Assembly: GCF_052324685.1 (NCBI RefSeq)
Contig: NC_135213.1
Span: 38,051,521-38,115,520 of the forward strand
Length of the DNA: 64,000 bases
Direction of reading: 5' to 3'
Source: Brachyhypopomus gauderio
Taxonomy: Eukaryota > Chordata > Actinopteri > Gymnotiformes > Hypopomidae
A program made the translations under genes and the position numbers. How positions within the stretch are numbered: the stretch's first letter is position 1; the number at the start of each line of letters is the position of its first letter. Below, one piece after another: positions 26,595 to 36,570 of this stretch. The notes under the pieces were generated by a model. That model was not told the origin of the DNA. It saw only the letters and a list, made by a program, of their open reading frames with translations, and searched no databases.

Positions 26595-29500
26595 CAAGTA
26601 AAATAAGTGTCACATGGCTATGTATCCGGCATCATAAGTGCACTTCAATAGTGCTATCAAAATGAAAAAAGTTAGATTAGAAACCTATAGTGGCAATGAC
26701 ACACTGTAATGTCATCAGATTTAAATGAATATGATGTGGAAAAACTAGCCACACTAATAAAGAAAAGTAGAATAAGAGAAATAAAAGAAGACAGTGCAAG
26801 TGGAAAGTGTTACGCTTACATTTGACATTATGACAAACATGAGATAATACCAACGTCTTCAGTGATAAATGATAAGAGCTGGGGTTGATAAGAGCTGGGG
26901 TTGATAAGAGCTGGGGTGATAAGGTCTGGGGTGGATAAGGGCTGGGATTGATAACGGCTGGGGTTGATAAGGTCTGGGGTTGATAAGGGCTGGGGATGAT
27001 AATAGCTGGGTTTGTTAAGGTCTGGGGTTGATAAGGGCTGGGGATGATAATAGCTAGAGTTGATAAGGACTGGGGTTGATAAGGTCTGGGGTTGATAAGG
27101 GCTGGGGTTGATAAGGGCTGGGGTTGATGAGGGCTGGGGTTGATAATAGCTGGGGTTGATAATAGCTGGGGTTGATAAGGGCTGGGGTTGATAAGGACTG
27201 GGGTTGATAAGGGCTGGGGTTGATAAGGGCTGGGGTTGATGAGGGCTGGGGTTGATAATAGCTGGGGTTGATAATAGCTGGGGTTGATAAGGGCTGGGGT
27301 TGATAAGGTCTGGGGTTGATAAGGTCTGGGGTTGATAAGGGCTGGGGTTGATAATAGCTGGGGTTGATAATGGCTGGGGTTGATAAGGGCTGGGGTTGAT
27401 AATAGCTGGGGTTGATAATAGCTGGGGTTGATAAGGACTGGGATTGATAAGGTCTGGGGTTGATAAGGTCTGGGGTTGATAATAGCTGGGGTTGATAATA
27501 GCTGGGGTTGATAAGGACTGGGGTTGATAAGGTCTGGGGTTGATAATAGCTGGGGTTGATAATAGCTGGGGTTGATAAGGGCTGGGGTTGATAAGGGCTG
27601 GGGTTGATAAGGACTGGGGTTGATAAGGTCTGGGGTTGATAATAGCTGGGGTTGATAATAGCTGGGGTTGATAAGGGCTGGGGTTGATAAGGTCTGGGGT
27701 TGATAAAGGCTGGGGTTGATAATAGCTGGGGTTGATAATAGCTGGGATTGATAATAGCTGGGGTTGATAAGGTCTGGGTTGATAAGGGCTGGGTTAATAA
27801 GAGCAGGGGTTGATAATAGCTGGGGTTGATAAGAGCTGGGGTTAATAAGGTCTGGGGTTGATAAGGTCTGGGGTTGATAAGGGCTTCGGTTGATAATAGC
27901 TTGAGTTGATAAGGACTGGGGTTGATAAGAGCTGGGGTTGATAAGGTCTGGGGTGGATAAGGGCTGGGGTTGATAAGGGCTGGGGTTGATAAGAGCTGGG
28001 GTTGATAAGGGCTGGGGTTGATAAGGGCTTCGGTTGATAATAGCTAGAGTTGATAAGGACCGGGGTTGATAAGGTCTGGGGTTGATAATAGCTAGGGTTG
28101 ATAAGGTCTGGGTTAATAAGAGCTGGGGTTGTTAATAGCAGGGGTTGATAAGGTCTGGGGTTGATAAGGTCTGGGGTTGATAAGGGCTGGGGTTGATAAT
28201 AGCTAGGGTTGATAAGGACTGGGGTTGATAAGGTCTGGGGTTAATAAGAGCTGGGGTTGATAAGGTCTGGGGTTGATAAGGGCTGGGGTTGATAATAGCT
28301 AGAGTTGATAAGGACTGGGGTTGATAAGGTCTGGGGTTGATAATAGCTAGGGTTGATAAGGACCGGGGTTGATAAGGTCTGGGGTTGATAATAGCTGGGG
28401 TTGATAAGGTCTGGGGTTGATAATAGCTGGGGTTGATAAGAGCTTGGGTTGATAAGGTCTGGGTTGATAAGAGCTGGGGTTGATGAGGTCTGGGTTAATA
28501 AGAGCTGGGGTTGATAAGGGCTTTGGTTGATAATAGCTGGGGTTGATAAGGGCTGGGGTTGATAATAGCTGGGGTTGATAATAGCTGGGGTTGATAAGGG
28601 CTGGGGTTGATAAGAGCTGGGGTTGATAAGGTCTGGGTTGATAAGAGCTGGGGTTGATGAGGTCTGGGTTAATAAGAGCTGGGGTTGATAAGGGCTTTGG
28701 TTGATAATAGCTGGGGTTGATAAGGGCTGGGGTTAATAATAGCTGGGGTTGATAAGGGCTGGGGTTGATAATAGCTGGGGTTGATAAGGGCTGGGGTTAA
28801 TAAGAGCTGGGGTTGATAAGGGATGGGGTTGATAAGGGCTGGGGTTGATAAGGTCTGGGTTGATAAGGGCTGGGTTAATAAGAGCAGGGGTTGATAATAG
28901 CTGGGGTTGATAAGGGCTTCGGTTGATAATAGCTAGAGTTGATAAGGACTGGGGTTGATAATAGCTAGGGTTGATAAGGGCTGGGGTTGATAAGGGCTTT
29001 GGTTGATAATAGCTGGGGTTGATAAGGACTGGGGTTGATAAGGGCTTCGGTTGATAATAGCTGGGGTTGATAAGGACTGGGGTTGATAAGGGCTTCGGTT
29101 GATAATAGCTAGAGTTGATAAGGTCTGGGGTTGATAATAGCTAGGGTTGATAAGGACTGGTGTTGATAAGGTCTGGGGTTGATAATAGCTGGGGTTGATA
29201 AGGGCTGGGGTTGATAATAGCTGGGGTTGATAATAGCTGGGGTTGATAAGAGCTGGGTTAATAAGAGCTGGGGTTGATAATAGCAGGGGTTGATAATAGC
29301 TGGGGTTGATAAGGTCTGGGGTTGATAATAGCTGGGGTTGATAAGGTCTGGGGTTGATAAGGGCTGGGGTTGATAATAGCTAGGGTTGATAAGGACTGGG
29401 GTTAATAAGAGCTGGGGTTAATAAGAGCTGGGGTTGATAAGGGCTGGGGTTGATAATAGCTAGAGTTGATAAGGACTGGGGTTGATAAGGTCTGGGTTGA

Positions 29501-32500
29501 TAAGAGCTGGGTTAATAAGAGCTGGGGTTGATAATAGCTGGGGTTGATAAGGTCTGGGGTTGATAAGGTCTGGGTTGATAAGAGCTGGGTTGATAATAGC
29601 AGGGGTTGATAATAGCAGGGGTTGATAATAGCTGGGGTTGATAAGGGCTGGGGTTGATAAGGACTGGGGTTGATAAGGTCTGGGGTTAATAAGAGCTGGG
29701 GTTAATAAGAGTTGGGGTTAATAAGAGCTGGGGTTAATAAGAGTTGGGGTTAATAAGAGCTGGGGTTGATAAGGTCTGGGGTTGATAAGGGCTGGGGTTG
29801 ATAATAGCTAGAGTTGGTAAGGACTGGGGTTGATAAGGTCTGGGGTTGATAATAGCTAGGGTTAATAAGGACTGGGGTTGATAAGGACTGGGGTTGATAA
29901 GGGCTGGGGTTGATAATAGCTGGGGTTGATGATAGCTGGGGTTGATGATAGCTGGGGTTGATAATAGCTGGGGTTGATAAGGGCTGGGGTTGATAAGAGC
30001 TGGAGTTGATAAGGTCTGGGTTGATAAGAGCTGGGGTTGATAAGGTCTGGGTTGATAAGAGCTGGGGTTGATAAGGGCTGGGGTTGATAAGGTCTGGGTT
30101 GATAAGAGCTGGGGTTGATAAGGTCTGGGTTAATAAGAGCTGGGGTTGATAAGGGCTTTGGTTGATAATGGCTGGGGTTGATAATAGCTGGGGTTGATAA
30201 GGACTGGGGTTGATAAGGGCTTTGGTTGATAATAGCTGGGGTTGATAAGGACTGGGGTTGATAAGGGCTGGGGTTAATAAGAGCTGGGGTTGATAAGGTC
30301 TGGGGTTGATAAGGGCTGGGGTTGATAATAGCTAGGGTTGATAAGGACTGGTGTTGATAAGGTCTGGGGTTGATAATAGCTGGGGTTGATAAGGGCTGGG
30401 GTTGATAATAGCTGGGGTTGATAAGAGCTGGGGTTGATAAGAGCTGGGTTAATAAGAGCTGGGGTTGATAATAGCAGGGGTTGATAATAGCTGGGGTTGA
30501 TAAGGTCTGGGGTATAAGGGCTGGGGTTGATAATAGCTAGGGTTGATAAGGACTGGGGTTAATAAGAGCTGGGGTTAATAAGAGCTGGGGTTGATAAGGG
30601 CTGGAGTTGATAATAGCTAGAGTTGATAAGGACTGGGGTTGATAAGGTCTGGGTTGATAAGAGCTGGGTTAATAAGAGCTGGGGTTGATAATAGCAGGGG
30701 TTGATAATAGCTGGGGTTGATAAGGTCTGGGGTTGATAAGGTCTGGGGTTGATAAGGTCTGGGGTTGATAAGGTCTGGGTTGATAAGAGCTGGGTTAATA
30801 AGAGCTGGGGTTGATAATAGCAGGGGTTGATAATAGCTGGGGTTGATAAGGGCTGGGGTTGATAAGGGCTGGGGTTGATAAGGTCTGGGGTTAATAAGAG
30901 CTGGGGTTAATAAGAGTTGGGGTTAATAAGAGCTGGGGTTAATAAGAGTTGGGGTTAATAAGAGCTGGGGTTGATAAGGTCTGGGGTTGATAAGGGCTGG
31001 GGTTGATAATAGCTAGAGTTGGTAAGGACTGGGGTTGATAAGGTCTGGGGTTGATAATAGCTAGGGTTGATAAGGACTGGGGTTGATAAGGACTGGGGTT
31101 GATAAGGGCTGGGGTTGATAATAGCTGGGGTTGATGATAGCTGGGGTTGATGATAGCTGGGGTTGATGATAGCTGGGGTTGATAAGGGCTGGGGTTGATA
31201 AGAGCTGGAGTTGATAAGGTCTGGGTTGATAAGAGCTGGGGTTGATAAGGGCTGGGGTTGATAAGGTCTGGGTTGATAAGAGCTGGGGTTGATAAGGTCT
31301 GGGTTAATAAGAGCTGGGGTTGATAAGGGCTTTGGTTGATAATAGCTGGGGTTGATAATAGCTGGGGTTGATAAGGACTGGGGTTGATAAGGGCTTTGGT
31401 TGATAATAGCTGGGGTTGATAAGGACTGGGGTTGATAAGGACTGGGGTTAATAAGAGCTGGGGTTGATAAGGTCTGGGGTTGATAAGGGCTGGGGTTGAT
31501 AATGGCTTCATAACAGATATTTCCTTTTGTCAAAAGCATGCAATTCTCAAAGAACAGGAGCAGATAGGGTACATACATCAAAAAACAGTCAGAGCCATTT
31601 AATATGTACACAAATGTATAATGTCTTTATGCAGTATAGCTTGATTGTACTTTCATTCCTGAAGCTTGTGCTGATCTCTTACTGGGATTCACTTCTCTAG
31701 GAGACAACAATTGAAGAGTTGAAGCAGCAGTTCATTAAGAAGCAAGATGCCAAAGGCTTCATCGTGGATGGATTCCCACGGGAAATATCACAGGCGTTCA
31801 CTTTTGAAGAGCAAGTGAGCCATTTAATAAGATTGTAATCTAATGTTATACTGCAGAAACAGAGTTGCACTTTACTATGGTCTCCATATTTGTATATTTG
31901 TATATATACTTGCATATTAACCCATTATTTAAAGTAATTGGGCTATGATTCACCAATTAAACAAAAATCATGTGATGTTCAAATAATTACAGTTATTGAA
32001 ATATTACGGTAATTTAATTTTTGAAGATCAGTTGTAAGGCAACCAACAGACCTTTTTAAGAGAAACAAAATAATATTTTCAGTGCAATTTAAATACACAC
32101 TAAGTACATTTAGTTATTCTGAACTGTTGCTGTGGACATTAGTTGTTTTTATATAAATTGAGCCATACTTTTGACTACTTTAAATCACAAAAAATAAATA
32201 AATGCCATTGCCAAATGCCAAATGCCATGCCATTCGTTGTAGTAATTTCCTAATAAGCCACTGTGCCCCTTGACACAGATTGGCTCTCCAGACCTTGTGA
32301 TCCTGCTAGCATGTTCTGGCCACCAGCTACGCCAGCGTCTGGAGAAACGTGCGTCCCAGCAGGGCCGGCCCGATGACAACGCTCATGCCATCGAGAAGAG
32401 ACTAGAAACCTTCAAGCAGAACATAACACTCATAGCCAAGTACTACCAGGAGAGGGGCCTGATCATTCGGGTGAGGGCGCTTGTTGCTTATCCATAAACT

Positions 32501-33775
32501 TGTGTGATTGCTAATTAAATGTGAATGTGTGAATATTGCCAGGTTGGTTTGCATATAACAAAAACACATGTTAGAGTTTCATTTAGGTGAGATGGTGGAC
32601 TGCCACACCTGTGATGGAGATTCAGGCATCGTGAGTAATATGCGAAGGTTCTCTCTCATCAGGTGGATGCAGATCGAGACGAGGATGACATTTTCACAGA
32701 TATCAATACCACAGTGAAAGACAGACTGTTTCCAAATGATATAAAGGAAGAAGGTAATGTTCAATAATATTGTTACAGTAGTACTCTATAATGTTACAAT
32801 AATGCAGTTACAGCAATACTTCCCTATAATGTTTTGTAACAAATATACTCAGTTACAAATATACTCTATAATATTGTTGTAGTAGTACTACTCCATAATG
32901 CAGTAGTACTACTCTATATTGTTACAGTAATGTCGTTACAGTAGTATTACTCCATAATGTTACAGTAATATTGTTATAGTAGTAGTACTACTCCATAATG
33001 TTACAGTAGTACTAATCTATAATGTTACAGTAGTACTACTCTGTTACAGTAATATTCTTATAGTAGTACTACTCTATAATGTTACAGTAATGTTGTTACA
33101 GTAGTATTACTTTATAATGTTGCAGTAATATTGTTATAGTAGTACTACTCCATAATGTTACAGTAATACTACTCTATAATGTTACAGTAATATTGTTATA
33201 ATAGTACAACTTTATAATGTTACAGTAATGTTGTTACATTAATACTACTCTATACTGATACAGTAATGTTACAGTAGTACTACTCTATAATGTTACAGTG
33301 ATACTCTTATAGGATACTACTCTATAATGTTACAGTAATGTTGTTACATTAATACTACTCTATACTGATACAGTAATGTTACAGTAGTACTACTCTATAA
33401 TGTTACAGTGATACTCTTATAGGATACTACTCTATAATGTTACAGTAATGTTGTTACATTAATACTACTCTATACTGATACAGTAATGTTACAGTAGTAC
33501 TACTCTATAATGTTACAGTGATACTCTTATAGGATACTACTCTATAATGTTACAGTAATGTTGTTACAGTAGTATTACTCTATAATGTTACAGTAATGTT
33601 GTTACAGTAGTATTACTCTATAATGTTACAGTAGTACTACTCTTGGCTGTTTGTTAAAGTAAAAGCCTTTCATTTGAACTTCATGCTCTTATTCAGAGAT
33701 ATGCTGAACACATTCCAGGAGGACTCCGAGAATAGCACGGCTATGAGGAAATCTTTAGCAGAAGTCTATTTCTAA
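19696..33775 (+). CDS. ak5l: Adenylate kinase 5-like protein with one kinase domain
   Basis: Adenylate kinases interconvert ATP, AMP and ADP. Exons join in phase: 19696-19755, 21789-21975, 25901-26068, 26251-26423, 31701-31814, 32279-32470, 32663-32753 and a terminal exon ending 33775. Exon 1 (MNTSDAKEYLSKRQIPHLFE) is nearly the human AK5 N-terminus and was too short to show as a long ORF. The protein continues with a docking-like region (GLMYHRPEDP), the P-loop GGPGSGKGTQ (139-148, split by an intron), DGFPR (219-223), the LID motif GRPDDN (263-268) and DADRDEDD. Mammalian AK5 has a second kinase domain; none was found before the next gene. The end is uncertain. Acceptor CAGAG| at 33699 gives 353 residues ending AEVYF, while CAG| at 33697 gives 331 residues ending EIC. 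Introns are swollen by repeats. Same strand as gpsm1, 1.2 kb apart. Confidence 0.9.
21565..21618. mobile_element. Short dispersed-repeat tail
   Basis: The sequence around ATCCTTTATTAGTCCCACGC resembles a widespread fish dispersed-repeat end (usually with GTGGGGAAATT following). Only this short piece is visible, so the family cannot be named. Confidence 0.3.
23303..23487. mobile_element. hAT-type MITE with 8-bp target duplications
   Basis: A 169-bp element (23311-23479) starts CAGAGGCGGTCTTTG and ends so that its reverse complement starts CAGTGGCGGACTTAG, giving imperfect terminal inverted repeats of about 15 bp. It is flanked on both sides by ACTACCAT (23303-23310 and 23480-23487), a perfect 8-bp target duplication, as expected for hAT elements. 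It has no coding capacity and lies in an intron of the ak5-like gene. Confidence 0.9.
23955..24240. repeat. 13-bp minisatellite, left part
   Basis: About 21 copies of a unit close to CACCTACACCTGT, with CTCC and CATC variants. Because 13 is not a multiple of three, all three plus frames stay open for about 100 codons, which is a repeat artefact. The array resumes at about 25689 beyond the inserted element. Confidence 0.93.
24241..25688. mobile_element. hAT-like non-autonomous element inserted in the 13-bp minisatellite
   Basis: The left end reads TAGGGCTGTGAACC and soon CGATTCAGAATCGATTCT. Near the right end the reverse complement of the same CGATTCAGAATCGATTCT stretch occurs (about 25649-25666). 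This gives an inverted-repeat structure around 1.4 kb of AT-rich, non-coding DNA. The outermost right terminus appears lost, since the sequence passes straight back into the minisatellite. No transposase was recognised. A TA microsatellite lies inside. Confidence 0.65.
24906..25022. repeat. (TA)n microsatellite
   Basis: About 47 TA units to 24999, then a short interruption and a second short TA run. Confidence 0.97.
25689..25765. repeat. 13-bp minisatellite, right part
   Basis: A short, more degenerate continuation of the CACCTACACCTGT array on the far side of the inserted element. Confidence 0.8.
26538..26592. repeat. (AT)n microsatellite
   Basis: About 27 uninterrupted TA units in an ak5-like intron. 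Confidence 0.97.
26876..31503. repeat. 4.6-kb minisatellite with a 16-bp G-rich, GATA-containing unit
   Basis: About 290 copies of a 16-bp unit close to GGTTGATAAGGGCTGG, with variant centres (AATAGC, AGGTCT, AGGACT, AGAGCT). It fills most of the intron between the P-loop exon (ending 26423) and the exon at 31701 of the ak5-like gene. Most units contain TGATAA, a GATA-factor core, and runs of three to four G. Blocks of units recur about 1.2 kb apart (for example near 29700 and 30905). The minus strand is open for about 200 codons (repeats like INPSPYQPQ), which I regard as a repeat artefact. Confidence 0.96.
32765..33640. repeat. Degenerate minisatellite in the last ak5-like intron
   Basis: Irregular tandem units built from ACTACTCTATAATGTTACAG and GTTACAGTAATGTTGTTACA. 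Between about 33230 and 33560 a block of about 110 bp containing ACTGATACAGTAATG is repeated three times almost perfectly (near 33254, 33365 and 33475). Confidence 0.88.
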
Positions 33776-35760
33776 TTATATTTTCTTCTAATGTAACATT
33801 TTACCTATATTGTGATATTTACAATTGGGGAGGTGTATAGTTTGCAGTTAACTAGACATTACAGCCGGTTTGCTGTATTCACTCTGTCTATGTGGCATCA
33901 CTAAAGTTTGTAGTTGAAAACAGTATTTTATGCCATGAGAGTTATTTACCACTCGAAAAATGTCTTTTGCCCCCTTTCAGTCTTACCTAATTTATAACAT
34001 GGGTCTGTGTTACTTTAGAGTTCCTCTTGTTAACGTTCTAGTTCTTTAGATACACTATCAGGGGTGATTCCAAAAGAGGGAAACGGCCCTGGACAAACAC
34101 TTGGGAGCTGTTTCCTTTAAAAGATGTTTCTATTTAAATCCTCACTTCGTCAGCTTGTCAACTTGTGAGTGTAAAAAACCTCCAGAAAATAGTTCATCTC
34201 TCGTGTCCTGACTGCTAAACATGTTTCTTTTCTCTATGGACCTGGTACATGTCTCACTGGACACTTAACACCACTGATCTATGATATAATAAGATTTATA
34301 TTATAAGTCAGTGTTTAATAATCCTTCTTGCTGTCAGGTAATGATCATTAGTACAATTTCAATGCAAAACATGCCCAGTTTATTACAAGACCTCAAGAGC
34401 TCCCTTCCAGGAACCTGACTTAAGCCTCTGTACTTAAGAATGAACAAATAATGTTTGGTTAATAATATATATCATCATACATTAGATTTATATTGTAATT
34501 TGTACTAAATAATTTTCATAAGTGCAGATTACTGACTGAATGATCAAAAAACATGCTCACAGAAAATAAACGATTTAATTCACACCACTAGATGGCAGAC
34601 TTTTGCCTTGAACAAAATTAGACCTGAGTCAAATACAGTCAAAACCAGTGGTTTTGATACTAGCAACTAAACCTTAATGCAAAGCCTGAGACAAAAACAA
34701 AGACCGAGACGTTTTCTCTAGGATATTCAGACACTAGAAGAAATGTTTTACAAACATCTAGCTGCATATTAAATGACACAACCTTCCCCTCAGTATAATT
34801 ACCAGTGATTCAGCTCAAATCAGCGTTGGAAGGTTTCTTTTGTTTGACAAGCACCCAGAAGATGATGTCAGAGCTGGTGTCCCAGAGGGCAGTGGAATGT
34901 CTCTCAGAATAGCTCCCCCTTATCAATCTATCACTACGCCTGCCTTTCTATTCTCTACTGGCACAAGTAGCAGCACACGGAAGCATTTCAGTTTTCAGCA
35001 TGGATAAACCCCACTTTTACTATTCAAAACAACCCTTCTTATGCGATTGTGGGTATTGTCATATTTACACGTTTGTATATCCCAAGTGTTTTTGCTGTAA
35101 AGAGAATATCTAATAAATTCATCTTTCTGAATCCAACGTTGTATGAAGTACATTTCTAAGACACCTTCAGTCTGTTTTTGTTAGTTGCTTTGTGGTTTCC
35201 GGTCCGGATGGTGAAGTTAATGACGACTGTTTCAGGATGACAGGTGAGTGGTAGTTTGACAGGACTGTCCAGGTCTTCTGACGTAAGGCAGTTCACTCTT
35301 TTAAGAACAGCTTTCTTCTTCATCTGCAGATGGCTCAGTGCCTGTGTGTTTGTCAGCAGTCATGATCGACCACAGCCCACTCTTATGAGCAATTACACAT
35401 TTTAGTATCTTCATTTATCCATCTGTCCATCGATTTATTTATTATGGAACCTAAAGTAGTGTGAGGAACATGTCCTCTGCAAACTGAACAATATCACTTT
35501 GATATTTTATTGTATAAGCGCAACACTTTATATACATGAAATCCATTATCCGTTCTTACACAACTCATACAACATCATCAAATGACGGAAAACGAACATA
35601 AGGCTGGTGTGCAGAAATGCAGAATGTTGAAAAAGTGTGATGTATTCAGTAGAAGTAACACATTTCCATAAACAGCCCTGGGATCTGATTGGTTGGCTCT
35701 GCCATGGAGCGGACAGAAGAATTCCATTGTGTCATGAGTGTCCCTCCTTTCTGTTTCAAT
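33776..35760. other. Interval between the ak5-like gene and the light-chain gene
   Basis: About 2 kb, mostly AT-rich. It would hold the 3' UTR of the ak5-like gene. No exon for a second adenylate-kinase domain was seen, and no repeat family was recognised. Confidence 0.5.
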
Positions 35761-35766
35761 TCACCT

Positions 35767-35836
35767 CCATTTATAGTCTGCCAATGCTCTGGTTTTGATA
35801 AAGCTTATCTCTCACACTGGGACAGCTGTATAAAAG
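35767..35836 (+). promoter_or_regulatory. Core promoter of the intronless myosin light chain gene
   Basis: A TATA box (TATAAAAG, 35829-35836) lies 57 bp before the ATG, so transcription probably starts near 35860. Directly upstream are an E-box CAGCTG (35823-35828), two GATA-like cores (TGATAA and TTATCT, about 35797-35811) and a near-CArG/MEF2-like CCATTTATAG (35767-35776). These motif types are typical of striated-muscle and cardiac promoters. Binding is inferred only. Confidence 0.6.
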
Positions 35837-35892
35837 CCAAGCACTGGCCCACACAGCTCGCTCCTCACTACCCAGCAACTGGCGTGGACATC

Positions 35893-36492
35893 ATGGCCCC
35901 CAAAAAAATCGAACCCAAGAAACCAGAGCCCAAAAAACCGGAGCCTAAGAAAGAGGAAACTCCAGCTCCTCCTCCTCCTCCTCCTCCGGTGGAGGAACCC
36001 AAGGAACCTCAGCTTGATCTGAAGAACATTGTGTTGGAGTTCAGCCCAGATCAGATCGAGGAATTCAGGGATGCCTTCACGCTGTTTGACGAGACTCCGA
36101 CAGGAGAGATGAAGATCAGGTACTCTCAGTGCGGAGACGTGATGAGGGCTCTGGGCTACAACCCCACCAACGCAGACGTGCTTTCAGTGCTGGGGAAGCC
36201 CAAAGCCGAAGAGATGAACAGCAAGATGCTGGACTTTGAGACCTTCCTGCCCATGTTGCAGCACATCTCAAGGGCCAAGGACCAGGGGACCTTTGAGGAC
36301 TTTGTGGAAGGTCTAAGGGTCTTCGACAAGGAAGGCAATGGCACGGTGATGGGTGCCGAGCTCCGGCACGTGCTGGCTACGCTGGGAGAGAAGATGACTG
36401 AGGATGAAGTGGACCGCCTCATGATTGGCCAAGAAGACACCAATGGCTGCATCAACTATGTCTCGTTTGTGAAGCACATCCTTTCTGGGTGA
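35893..36492 (+). CDS. myl4: Essential myosin light chain, MYL4-like, intronless
   Basis: Essential light chains clamp the myosin lever arm and, through an N-terminal extension, touch actin. The 199-residue protein is complete in one exon. It starts [15 protein letters not shown], has a proline run (24-32) and then the calmodulin-like body with EF-hand-type segments near 54-82, 135-146 ([12 protein letters not shown]) and 169-180. [13 protein letters not shown] and the ending ILSG point to MYL4 rather than MYL3 or MYL1. ATG 35893 is chosen because it gives the family N-terminus and lies just after a TATA box; the frame is also open back to 35689, but that part is unlike any light chain. Family genes normally have several introns, so a retrocopy origin is inferred. 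It has its own TATA box and poly(A) signal and no visible breaks, so it looks functional. Confidence 0.93.
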   Translation: MAPKKIEPKKPEPKKPEPKKEETPAPPPPPPPVEEPKEPQLDLKNIVLEFSPDQIEEFRDAFTLFDETPTGEMKIRYSQCGDVMRALGYNPTNADVLSVLGKPKAEEMNSKMLDFETFLPMLQHISRAKDQGTFEDFVEGLRVFDKEGNGTVMGAELRHVLATLGEKMTEDEVDRLMIGQEDTNGCINYVSFVKHILSG

Positions 36493-36564
36493 GCCAGAGA
36501 TCGTCCTGCTGTTAACAAATCAGTGATCAAAAGACTTTTGAAGGAAAGATGTTGGTGAATGTTA

Positions 36565-36570
36565 AATAAA
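36565..36570 (+). terminator. Poly(A) signal of the light-chain gene
   Basis: AATAAA about 70 bp after the stop codon, followed by T/GT-rich sequence (TCTATTGTGTTGTCTTCTG). No genomic poly-A tract follows, so a recent retrocopy tail is not visible. Confidence 0.75.

Noticed and set aside
26876-31503. GGGGTT-containing array as interstitial telomere sequence
   Set aside because: Vertebrate telomeres are TTAGGG; the unit is a 16-bp minisatellite and only contains GGGGTT by chance.
30939-31611. Minus-strand ORFs with INPSPYQPQ-type repeats
   Set aside because: Produced by the 16-bp array inside the ak5-like intron.
35689-35892. Upstream in-frame extension of the light-chain ORF
   Set aside because: The extension lies mostly before the TATA box and resembles no light chain; ATG 35893 gives the family N-terminus.
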